From NCBI GenBank assembly GCA_029267825.1, contig JAJUHO010000007.1:1-33236 (forward strand): 33,236 nucleotides of DNA, read 5' to 3'. The notes beneath the pieces are model-generated. The model ran no database searches and had not been told where the DNA came from. It saw nothing but the letters and a program-made list of their open reading frames with translations. Position 1 is the first letter of the stretch. Every line of letters starts with the position of its first letter. The stretch is from Oscillospiraceae bacterium. GTDB lineage: Bacteria; Bacillota; Clostridia; Oscillospirales; Ruminococcaceae. This document shows, in pieces, positions 16,912 through 24,006 of the stretch. A program made the position numbers and the translations under genes.

Positions 16912-18525
16912 TTATTGTGTTATGCTGTTTTGTCTTATTTTAATTAAATCCTGCAATCCAAGTTTGTCAAGCTGTGCACAATAATTGCTCCATTCTTCTT
17001 CAACATTTGCCTGACCTGTAATCCATTGCGCTTGTTTTTGTTGAATATAATCCTTTATGGCAGTGGAAATGTCCGCATACGTTGTAGCATCCTCAGCTTT
17101 AACCCAAGCAATCGGTATCGGGCCTACCAAAGAAGACTGCAAAACCTTATCGGCAGCACCCTTTTCATCATATGTCGGATTATCCTGCTGAACTTTAAAA
17201 TCAAGAGGGAAGAAGTGCGGAAGCGATTGAGCCCACATATTTGACCAGCTATATTTTTCTTTGTCCTCAGCACTTAATTCTGACTCCGGAACAGCTTTAT
17301 AACCGCCATCAGAAGTTTTATTGATTTTTATTCCAATAGGTCCCCACTGGCTCTGAAGAGAATTTTCCAATTTAAAGAAATTATCCCACCAACGGCAAAT
17401 CAATTCAGGATTTTTTGCATTATCTGTTATAACCACTTGTGTATTGAAAACAGTGCTGCCCTGAGTATTTGCAAGAAATACCGGCTTGCTGCAAGACGGA
17501 CTTGAAAGAACTGGCAAAGCGACAAAATCAGGAGCCTTAGAGTTGTCATATTCCTTAAAGTCGCCGCTGCCATATGCTATGCTGCAACCATAAAGATCTT
17601 TCGCTCCCTTTGCTTTCCACTGAGAAAGATCCTGCGTAAACAGTTCGGGATCAATCAAACCTTGTGAGTACAAATTTGCCATCCATTTTATAAATTCCTT
17701 ATAATTGTCAGTATTTGCCCCAAAAGTAAGTTTTCCGTCAACCATTGTAAATCCGTCATCGGCAAGAGACATTCCAAAATATCCTGCCATATACCCTAAA
17801 TGCTTATTATTTGGGTCAGCTGAAAACGGTATTTCATCTGCTTTTCCATTACCGTTTGGATCTTTTGTTTTAAAAGCTTTCAGAACTTCTTCAAATTCTT
17901 CTGTTGTTTTAGGCAGTGAAAGTCCTAATTTTTTAAGCCATGCTTCATTTATAAAAGGCTCAAAATCCACAAGGGGAGCATTAAGAACATAGGGAATAGA
18001 ATAAATATGTCCGTCCGGAGCGGTCATAGCCTGCTTTACTCCCGGAATTTCAAGAATTTCCATAATTTGAGGGCAATATTCTTTAAAGTAATCTTCAAGC
18101 GGAATGTATACTTTTTGGTCCACACCATAAGTCAATATGTCATTTTGAGTTAAACACCACCCTCCAATGCAATCAGCATAAGTACCTGAATTAAGTGCCA
18201 ATTGAAGTTTTTCCTTTGCCACTTCATAAGGATAACGCTGAACATTTACCTTAATTCCTGTCTGCTTTTCCAAATAAGGGAACATCCATTCATCACTTGT
18301 ATTGCTGTCATCCACAAACAATGTAAAACTATAGCTTCCTTCCGGACTGACAATAGGATTTGTATTTTCTTTTGGCCCGGATGAAGCATCAGATGACGAA
18401 TTTAAATTCTCTGCAGACGAATCGGCAGATGATTTTTCATCCACGCCGGATTTTGAACAGCCTGCAAAAGCCGTCAACACAAAGCTGATGCTTATTATAC
18501 CAGCAACTACTTTCTTGAACTTCAT
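16912..18525 (-). CDS. Oligosaccharide-binding lipoprotein, YtcQ/LplA-like (unit B)
   Basis: A 537-residue extracellular sugar receptor. The signal peptide MKFKKVVAGIISISFVLTAFAGC ends in a lipobox with Cys 23 lipidated. A Ser/Glu/Asp-rich linker runs to about 60. A calcium-loop-like DPNGNGKADEIP (222-233) is typical of large YtcQ-type receptors. A Gln-rich C-terminus (YIQQKQAQWITGQANVEEEW) ends with a helix. It is larger than and different from the unit A receptor, so it probably binds another, perhaps larger or fucosylated, glycan. AGGAGG is 7 nt before the ATG. It follows the LplC-like permease gene by about 70 nt and precedes the fucosidase and hexosaminidase genes. Confidence 0.9.
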   Translation of the reverse strand: MKFKKVVAGIISISFVLTAFAGCSKSGVDEKSSADSSAENLNSSSDASSGPKENTNPIVSPEGSYSFTLFVDDSNTSDEWMFPYLEKQTGIKVNVQRYPYEVAKEKLQLALNSGTYADCIGGWCLTQNDILTYGVDQKVYIPLEDYFKEYCPQIMEILEIPGVKQAMTAPDGHIYSIPYVLNAPLVDFEPFINEAWLKKLGLSLPKTTEEFEEVLKAFKTKDPNGNGKADEIPFSADPNNKHLGYMAGYFGMSLADDGFTMVDGKLTFGANTDNYKEFIKWMANLYSQGLIDPELFTQDLSQWKAKGAKDLYGCSIAYGSGDFKEYDNSKAPDFVALPVLSSPSCSKPVFLANTQGSTVFNTQVVITDNAKNPELICRWWDNFFKLENSLQSQWGPIGIKINKTSDGGYKAVPESELSAEDKEKYSWSNMWAQSLPHFFPLDFKVQQDNPTYDEKGAADKVLQSSLVGPIPIAWVKAEDATTYADISTAIKDYIQQKQAQWITGQANVEEEWSNYCAQLDKLGLQDLIKIRQNSITQ

Positions 18526-18570
18526 AACAATTCCTCCTCAATATTTATATAATAAGCTCAAAACAAACCC

Positions 18571-18596
18571 ATCCGTTTTGAAAATGTTAAACGGAT
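18571..18596 (-). repeat. Small hairpin between permease and binding-protein genes of unit B
   Basis: Perfect 8-bp arms (18571-18578 and 18589-18596) enclose a 10-nt loop. The structure begins at the last base of the permease stop and has no T-run. It could mark a processing point that frees the 5' end of the binding-protein message; this is a guess. Confidence 0.45.
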
Positions 18597-19510
18597 TACC
18601 CTTTGAGAGAGCCTATCATAACCCCCTTAACAAAATACTTTTGAATCAAAGGATACAGCATGATGACAGGCAAACTGGAAACTATGATAAGTGAATATTT
18701 CATCAGCTCAACTACTTCCTGCTGTCTTTTTTGTTCCAGCAATTCCTGTGGATTAACCGCTGTATGCTTTTGCAAAGCAACAGAATTTTGAATCAATATG
18801 GAACGCAGTACCAACTGCAAAGGAAATTTTTCCTTTGTCGAAATATATATTAGCGCTGAAAAATATGAGTTCCATTGACCAACACCATACCATAATACCA
18901 AAATTGCAATAATTGCGCTTGAAAGAGGCAACACAATAGTAAAAAAGAATCTTGTATTGCTGCATCCGTCCAGTTTAGCTGCCTCCAAAAGTTCATTAGG
19001 GATACTGGTTTTAAAAAAAGTTCTTGCAACAATCATATTATAGGCGCTTAAAGCCCCCGGAAGCACCAAAGCCCATACCGAATCAAGCAGTCCGCAATTT
19101 TTTACTACCAAATAAGTGGGAACCATTCCACCGCTGACAAACATGGTAATTAAATAAAATATTGTCACAAATTTTTTGCCATAAAAATCAGAACGTGATA
19201 AAGCATAAGCCGTGGGCAATGTAACAACCAAACTGATAGCAGTTCCAACTATGGTATATATAACCGAATTTATAAATCCATAAACAACCTCAGTATTTTT
19301 AAATACAACTTTATATCCGTCAAAATTAACCCCAACAGGCAACAAAATAACCTCGCCTCCGGCAACGGCTTCAGGGTTGCTAAAAGAAGAAATTACAACA
19401 AAATAAAGAGGATATGCTACGCATAAAAACACAATAGTTAAAATAACAAAAATAACGGCATCATAAATTTTATCGTTTTTTGACCGTTTAATTGCTTTTG
19501 CTGCTGCCAT
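18596..19510 (-). CDS. Carbohydrate ABC permease, LplC/YtcP-like (unit B)
   Basis: A 304-residue MalG-like permease with about six membrane segments. The EAA loop is LLEAAKLDGCSNTRFFFTIVLP, and the C-terminus, VKGVMIGSLKG, is the usual YtcP ending. A charged stretch, PQELLEQKRQQEVVE, precedes the last segment. ATG 19510 is chosen over ATG 19516: AGGTGA is 7 nt before the former and only 1 nt before the latter, and the product then starts MAAAKAIK, like MAAKKIK of the unit A paralogue. It partners the LplB-like permease 13 nt upstream. No ATPase is encoded nearby. Confidence 0.9.
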   Translation of the reverse strand: MAAAKAIKRSKNDKIYDAVIFVILTIVFLCVAYPLYFVVISSFSNPEAVAGGEVILLPVGVNFDGYKVVFKNTEVVYGFINSVIYTIVGTAISLVVTLPTAYALSRSDFYGKKFVTIFYLITMFVSGGMVPTYLVVKNCGLLDSVWALVLPGALSAYNMIVARTFFKTSIPNELLEAAKLDGCSNTRFFFTIVLPLSSAIIAILVLWYGVGQWNSYFSALIYISTKEKFPLQLVLRSILIQNSVALQKHTAVNPQELLEQKRQQEVVELMKYSLIIVSSLPVIMLYPLIQKYFVKGVMIGSLKG

Positions 19511-19523
19511 ATTCATCTCACCT

Positions 19524-20462
19524 TTACCACAAACTGTAATCTGAAACTTTTCTTGCTATATTATTTACTATAATTAAAAGCACTGCATTAATAGTAGAGT
19601 TAAATAGTCCTATTGCAGTTGAATAAGATAAGTCATTTTGAACCAATCCAACCTTATAAACATAAGTAGAAATAATTTCAGACACATTTAAATTCAAATC
19701 ATTTTGCAGTAGAAAAACTTTTTCAAATCCCACCGACAAAACGCTTCCGCAGTTCATAATCAATAAAATTATAGCCGTCGGAAGTATTGAAGGAAAATCA
19801 ATATACAATACTTTTTGAAATTTTGATGCTCCATCAACTGTTGCCGCTTCATACATTTCAATATTTACTCCGGATAGTGCTGCAAAATAAATTACCGAAT
19901 TCCAGCCTGTATTTTGCCAAATCCCGGACCATACATAAATGTGCCGCCACAAATCTTGTTCTCCCATAAAGTTAACCGGCTGCATGCCTAAAATTTTTAT
20001 TATGGAATTTACAATCCCCATGCTTGGTGAAAGAAACAATACCAACATTCCGCACATAACAACCGTAGAAATAAAATTAGGAGCATATGTAACCGTTTGA
20101 ATAAGTTTTCCATACTTTTTATGTCTGAACGAATTAAGCAATATGGCAAGGATTATGGGGAAAGGGAAACTTGCAACCAAGGAATAAACACTTAAAATAA
20201 ATGTATTTTTAAGAGTTGGGATAAAATAAGGAGAATTGAAAAACCTTATGAAATTTTGAAAGCCAACCCATGGGCTTCCAAAATATCCTTTCTTATAAGA
20301 AAACCTCTGAAAAGCTATCGTCAACCCATACAAAGGAATATAGCTAAATATAAAAGTAATTATCATACCTGGAAGCACAAAAAGCCACAAATCAAAATTT
20401 GCTTTTATTTTCTCAAAAAAGGGTTTCTTCTTTTGCGCAGTTGTTATTTCATAAGGATTCAT
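19524..20462 (-). CDS. Carbohydrate ABC permease, LplB/YteP-like (unit B)
   Basis: A 312-residue MalF-like permease and first gene of unit B. After a polar N-terminus come a first membrane segment near residues 25-47 (LWLFVLPGMIITFIFSYIPLYG), then GSPWVGFQNFIRFF. The EAA loop is YEAATVDGASKFQKVLYIDFP, and EKVFLLQNDLNLNVSEIISTYVYKVG is a typical YteP late loop. AGGAGG lies 11 nt before the ATG. It is transcribed from a strong promoter about 125 bp upstream; the long leader carries clustered TGTTAA motifs that may be operator sites. Confidence 0.9.
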   Translation of the reverse strand: MNPYEITTAQKKKPFFEKIKANFDLWLFVLPGMIITFIFSYIPLYGLTIAFQRFSYKKGYFGSPWVGFQNFIRFFNSPYFIPTLKNTFILSVYSLVASFPFPIILAILLNSFRHKKYGKLIQTVTYAPNFISTVVMCGMLVLFLSPSMGIVNSIIKILGMQPVNFMGEQDLWRHIYVWSGIWQNTGWNSVIYFAALSGVNIEMYEAATVDGASKFQKVLYIDFPSILPTAIILLIMNCGSVLSVGFEKVFLLQNDLNLNVSEIISTYVYKVGLVQNDLSYSTAIGLFNSTINAVLLIIVNNIARKVSDYSLW

Positions 20463-20512
20463 TTATTAAAATACCTCCTAATATTAAGTTGATAAAATAA
20501 TTCATTGCAAAT

Positions 20513-20590
20513 TTAACATAATTAAAAAAATCAATTTATTCTCAAAAATAATGTTAATAGTGTTAAATATTTTTATTAACAACGTTAGTA
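20513..20590. promoter_or_regulatory. Cluster of TGTTAA half-sites in the unit B leader and promoter
   Basis: TGTTAA occurs at 20552-20557 and 20561-20566 and its complement TTAACA at 20513-20518 and 20576-20581. A CG-centred 14-bp dyad with 5 of 7 pairs (20577-20590) spans the -10 and start region of the - strand promoter. The layout suits LacI-type repression of unit B. Further copies lie at 20704-20709 and 20805-20812. Confidence 0.45.
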
Positions 20591-20615
20591 TACACCTCTT
20601 TTAAAGTTTTGTCAA
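20587..20615 (-). promoter_or_regulatory. Promoter of unit B
   Basis: On the - strand a perfect -35 TTGACA (20615-20610), a 17-bp spacer and a -10 TATACT (20592-20587) are seen. The start would be near 20580, leaving a leader of about 118 nt. The 352-bp region between the divergent genes (20463-20814) holds no gene. Confidence 0.75.
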
Positions 20616-20751
20616 TAGTGTTTAGTTAATTATTTTTATGTTTTATTTTTTTGTGATATAATCTAACTAATTTAATTTTAATCATGTACTAAATTTATCA
20701 TTTTTAACATTTTATTTAACTAATGTTATTTGAGCAATTTAAATTTTTGCA

Positions 20752-20812
20752 TTGCATTTTTAAAGAAATTTGTTATAATTATATTTATAAAAAAATAAAA
20801 GGAGTGTTAACA
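20752..20812 (+). promoter_or_regulatory. Promoter and TGTTAACA palindrome before the A-type fucosidase
   Basis: The -10 is TATAAT (20774-20779) with a perfect TGT extension, and a weak -35 TTGCAT (20752-20757) lies 16 bp upstream. The start would be near 20786. A perfect 8-bp palindrome TGTTAACA (20805-20812) lies between the AAGGAG (20799-20804) and the ATG at 20815. A second extended -10 (TGA-TATAAT, 20657-20662) could give a longer leader. Confidence 0.6.
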
Positions 20813-20814
20813 GC

Positions 20815-22206
20815 ATGAATTCCGAACCAACCCATGAAAATGAAGAAATTGACAAAATTAAAGAGGGCACACACAATTATACCGCCGAAGAAAAATATAC
20901 CGCCCCAACCGATCCTAAAATATTAAACCAACTGGAGTGGTTTAAGGATCAAAAATTAGGACTTATGATGCATTGGGGAATTTATTCCCAAATTGGAATT
21001 GTCGAATCATGGGCCTTAAGTGACCAGGATGCGGATTGGTCAAGAAAGTGCATTGATTGGGACGTCAATGGTGAAGAATTTAAAAAACAATATTTTAATC
21101 TTAGCAAAACATTCAACCCTATTCGTTTTGAGCCTGAAAAATGGGCGGATATGGCTCAAAAAGCAGGATTTAAATATTTAATTTTTACAACTAAACATCA
21201 TGACGGTTTTTGCATGTGGGACTCAAAATATTCAAATTATAAAGTCACTGCTCCAGACTGCCCCTTCCATTCGCATAAATACGCAGATATCTGCAAAAAT
21301 CTTTTTGAAGCTTTCAGAAAAAGGGGCTTGGGAATTTTTGCATACTTTTCAAAAGCCGATTGGCATATTCCATCGTATTGGAATAATCAATATGGTTATG
21401 GAAATTTTACTTGGAGAGGCCCCTCTTACAATCCATTGGAAAAGCCTGAAATTTGGGAAGAATTTGTTCAATTCACTCACAATCAAATAAAAGAACTATG
21501 TACGGATTACGGTAAAATTGATGCCCTTTGGCTTGACGCAGGATGGGTTTGTCCCCAAACAAATCAAGATATCCGTTTAGGAGAAATCATTGAAGAGGTA
21601 CGAAAAATCCAACCGTGGCTCTTGTCGGTAGACCGTACCGTCGGAGGTGCTTATGAAAACTATATTACACCTGAACAATGCATCCCCGACAAGCCATTAA
21701 ACGTTCCTTGGGAAAGCTGCATTACCATGGGCACATCATTTTCTTTTAAATATGAAGATACTTATAAATCTCCTCGTGAAATAATAAGCCTGCTTGTCGA
21801 TATTGTGGCAAAAGGCGGAAATCTTGCGTTAAATATTGGTCCTCAACCTGACGGAAGATTGCCGGAAGGCGCAATAAAATCAATGGAAGGTCTGGGAGAA
21901 TGGCTTAATGTTTACGGAGAAGCAATTTACGGCACGCGAATTTGCCCGCCGTATAAAAAAGATGACATTGCCTTCACTAAAAAAGCCAATGCCAACGATG
22001 TTTACGCATTTAAGGTTTATAAAAATGATTTTGAAAAAGTGGATACAAAAATTTTCATTCCTTACACCGGCCCCGTATCAAACATAATTATGCTCGGTTT
22101 AAATATCCCTGTTCCTTTTGAGCAAAAATGCGATGGAATTTTTGTTACCATACCGGACTCCGAAAAAAAGCATACCCCCATTGCGCATGTATTTAAAATC
22201 AATTAA
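20815..22206 (+). CDS. GH29 alpha-L-fucosidase, A-type, cytoplasmic
   Basis: A 463-residue fucosidase unlike the B-type enzyme of unit B. A charged 35-residue N-terminus precedes the barrel: LEWFKDQKLGLMMHWGIYSQ, FTTKHHDGFCMWDSKYSNY (124-142), FAYFSKADWH and DALWLDAGWV with nucleophile candidate D241. E300 in VPWESC is the likely acid/base (inference). LALNIGPQPDGRLPEGAI closes the barrel, and a small beta domain ends the protein. A-type enzymes have relaxed linkage preference and can include core alpha-1,6 activity. No signal peptide is present. AAGGAG lies 10 nt before the ATG. It is divergent from unit B and shares its control region, which suggests co-regulation. A perfect terminator overlaps its stop. 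Confidence 0.92.
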   Translation: MNSEPTHENEEIDKIKEGTHNYTAEEKYTAPTDPKILNQLEWFKDQKLGLMMHWGIYSQIGIVESWALSDQDADWSRKCIDWDVNGEEFKKQYFNLSKTFNPIRFEPEKWADMAQKAGFKYLIFTTKHHDGFCMWDSKYSNYKVTAPDCPFHSHKYADICKNLFEAFRKRGLGIFAYFSKADWHIPSYWNNQYGYGNFTWRGPSYNPLEKPEIWEEFVQFTHNQIKELCTDYGKIDALWLDAGWVCPQTNQDIRLGEIIEEVRKIQPWLLSVDRTVGGAYENYITPEQCIPDKPLNVPWESCITMGTSFSFKYEDTYKSPREIISLLVDIVAKGGNLALNIGPQPDGRLPEGAIKSMEGLGEWLNVYGEAIYGTRICPPYKKDDIAFTKKANANDVYAFKVYKNDFEKVDTKIFIPYTGPVSNIIMLGLNIPVPFEQKCDGIFVTIPDSEKKHTPIAHVFKIN

Positions 22207-22248
22207 AAATATCCCCGCTTAAAATAAAATTTAAGCGGGGATATTTTT
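22205..22248. terminator. Bidirectional terminator between fucosidase and CNNM-type genes
   Basis: A perfect 19-bp stem pairs 22205-22223 with 22230-22248 around a 6-nt loop, with A5 and T5 ends. It begins inside the fucosidase stop codon and ends 1 nt before the stop of the convergent gene. It closes the glycan island on this side. Confidence 0.93.
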
Positions 22249-22249
22249 A

Positions 22250-23500
22250 TCATTCCTCATTCTTTTCTTCTTCAATTTCAATCCTAAGCAGCAAAACCCT
22301 CTGTTCGTCTTTTTTTAGCACGGTCAAGTTAAAGATGCCGTCTTTTATTGAATCCCCCTCTTCGGGAATTCTGCCGAAAAGCTCCATAACCCAGCCGCCT
22401 ATGCTGGTGCTGCTGCTTTCTATAATATCCTCCGGAAGCTCAAGCTCTTCAAGCATATCGTATATTGAAAGCTCTGCGGAAACCTCGTATACATTTTCGG
22501 AAACCTTTTTAAGCATTGGGGTAATCTCGTCGTTTTCATCATAAATTTCCCCCACAAGCTCTTCTATTATGTCTTCCATGGTCACAATCCCCTGCGTGCC
22601 GCCATACTGGTCAAGCACGACCGCAAGGTGGATTTTTTTCTTTTGCATTTCCCTCAAAACTTCCGAAATCGGCCTGAGTTCGGAAAAATAAAGGGTTTTT
22701 GAAATAATGCCCTCTATTGAATCCCCCCCGCAGGCCCTCATTTTAAAGAAATCCTTTTCGTTTATTATACCTATTATCTTGTCAATGCTTTTTTCATAAA
22801 CAGGCATACGGCTGTACATTTCATTTAAAAAAAGCTGCTCTATTTCCAAAACAGGCTGATTTTTTTCAACTGCAACAACATTGACCCTCGGAACAAGCAC
22901 TTCGCCAACAAGAATTTCGTCAAATTCAAGAGCATTCCTTACAAGGTCGCTCTCCTGCTCTTCAAGCACGCCCTCGTCCTCTATTTCGTCAATGATGTAC
23001 TTAAGCTCATCCTCGGTTACGCTGGGACGTTCCTCACCGGAAAACACCAGCTTTGAAGCAAAAAGCTTTATCTTTCCAAAAATCCATGTAAACGGAGTAA
23101 GAAGAAATATCACCAAATTGAGTATCCCCGCAACGGACAGTGCCATACCCTCGGCATTTTCCTTTGCTATTGATTTTGGAAGTATCTCCCCAAAAATAAG
23201 CACCAGAACAGTCATTACCGCCGTGGCAATTCCAACACCGCTATCGCCGAAAAGCTTTGTAAAAACTATGGTTCCAAGAGATGCCGAAGCTATGTTTACT
23301 ATATTGTTGCCAATAAGTATAGCCGTTATCGCGCGGTCGTAATTTTCAGAAATTTCAAGCGCCTTGCCTGCCCTCCTATCACCTTTTGCGGCATAATTTT
23401 TAAGCCTTATCCGGTTTACGGACGCAAATGCCGTTTCGGATGCCGAAAAAAATGCTGAAAGCAATAGCAACACGACAATAAGCAGAAAATTTAAAAGCAT
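22250..23500 (-). CDS. CNNM/CorC-HlyC family membrane protein with CBS domains
   Basis: A 416-residue protein. Residues 1 to about 180 form the DUF21/CNNM membrane domain (LLLSAFFSASETAFASVNRIRL, then GNNIVNIASASLGT and IFGEILPKSIAKENAE). A pair of CBS domains covers about 200-320 (LVPRVNVVAVEKN, SRMPVYEKSIDKIIGIINEKDFF, HLAVVLDQYGGTQGIVTMEDIIEELVGEI). A CorC_HlyC domain ends the protein. Relatives (YhdP/YrkA, CorC, CNNM) act in magnesium or cobalt export or homeostasis; the older haemolysin label is not supported by the sequence. AGGAGG is 4-5 nt before the ATG. It is expressed alone from the palindromic divergent promoter near 23546. Confidence 0.9.
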   Translation of the reverse strand: MLLNFLLIVVLLLLSAFFSASETAFASVNRIRLKNYAAKGDRRAGKALEISENYDRAITAILIGNNIVNIASASLGTIVFTKLFGDSGVGIATAVMTVLVLIFGEILPKSIAKENAEGMALSVAGILNLVIFLLTPFTWIFGKIKLFASKLVFSGEERPSVTEDELKYIIDEIEDEGVLEEQESDLVRNALEFDEILVGEVLVPRVNVVAVEKNQPVLEIEQLFLNEMYSRMPVYEKSIDKIIGIINEKDFFKMRACGGDSIEGIISKTLYFSELRPISEVLREMQKKKIHLAVVLDQYGGTQGIVTMEDIIEELVGEIYDENDEITPMLKKVSENVYEVSAELSIYDMLEELELPEDIIESSSTSIGGWVMELFGRIPEEGDSIKDGIFNLTVLKKDEQRVLLLRIEIEEEKNEE

Positions 23501-23515
23501 TTTTCCTCCTTAATT

Positions 23516-23554
23516 TTGCAAAAATAATGAATATGTGCTATTATATAATAGCAA
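23516..23554. promoter_or_regulatory. Divergent promoter centred on an 18-bp perfect palindrome
   Basis: TGCTATTATATAATAGCA (23537-23554) is a perfect palindrome holding a TATAAT on each strand (23545-23550 on +, 23546-23541 on -). A TTGCAA at 23516-23521 is 18 bp before a TGC-TATTAT on the + strand. It lies between the divergent CNNM-type and GtrA genes and probably serves both. Confidence 0.6.
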
Positions 23555-23577
23555 TTTAAAAAGAAAGGCAAAAACAA

Positions 23578-24006
23578 ATGGATAAGTTTATTGATTTTGC
23601 AAAAAAAATGTATAAAAAATATGAAGCCATCATTCTTTATGTATTTTTTGGCGGGCTTACAACCGTTGTAGATTTTACGGTATATTTCAGCACCACAAGA
23701 TTTTTGAGGCTCAACGAGCAGATTGCAACTTGGCTTGCATGGTTTTTTGCGGTGCTGTTTGCGTTTTTTACAAACCGAAAATGGGTTTTCAAAGCCGAGC
23801 ATCCCGGATTTAAGGCTTTTGCATGGCAGGTGGCAAGCTTTTTTGCATCAAGGCTTTTTTCCGGCTTTGTAAACTGGCTAATGATTTTTATTTTCGTAAG
23901 CCTGATGGGAATAAGCGACATAATTATAAAATGCGCCGCCGCCGTGGTTGTCATTATTTTAAACTACATACTCAGCAAGCTTATAGTTTTCAAGAAAAAA
24001 GACTAA
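23578..24006 (+). CDS. GtrA-like small membrane protein
   Basis: A 142-residue protein with four predicted membrane segments and the GtrA family pattern: YVFFGGLTTVVDFTVYF in the first segment, then FFTNRKWVF after the second and ILNYILSKLIVFKKKD at the end. GtrA proteins are thought to help flip or handle lipid-linked sugars for cell-surface polysaccharide modification, but no glycosyltransferase partner lies beside it, so the substrate is unknown. AAAGG is about 10 nt before the ATG. Its TAA overlaps the TAG of the convergent Smr gene (shared bases 24003-24006), so there is no room for a terminator between them. Confidence 0.88.
   Translation: MDKFIDFAKKMYKKYEAIILYVFFGGLTTVVDFTVYFSTTRFLRLNEQIATWLAWFFAVLFAFFTNRKWVFKAEHPGFKAFAWQVASFFASRLFSGFVNWLMIFIFVSLMGISDIIIKCAAAVVVIILNYILSKLIVFKKKD

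Noticed and set aside
20463-20814. A riboswitch or small RNA in the long unit B leader
   Set aside because: The region is nearly all A/T with no stable multi-stem fold or conserved core that I can recognise; repeated half-sites explain it better.
10834-20814. Catabolite-responsive (cre) sites for CcpA at the island promoters
   Set aside because: No stretch near the promoters fits TGWNANCGNTNWCA well; the best CG-centred dyad (20577-20590) misses key positions.
3167-22206. Genomic island carried by an integrase, IS element or tRNA attachment site
   Set aside because: No recombinase, transposase, tRNA or flanking direct repeat was found at either border.
22250-23500. Haemolysin function for the CNNM/CorC-type protein
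   Set aside because: The family name is historical; the DUF21-CBS-CorC layout points to metal ion homeostasis, and no toxin feature is seen.
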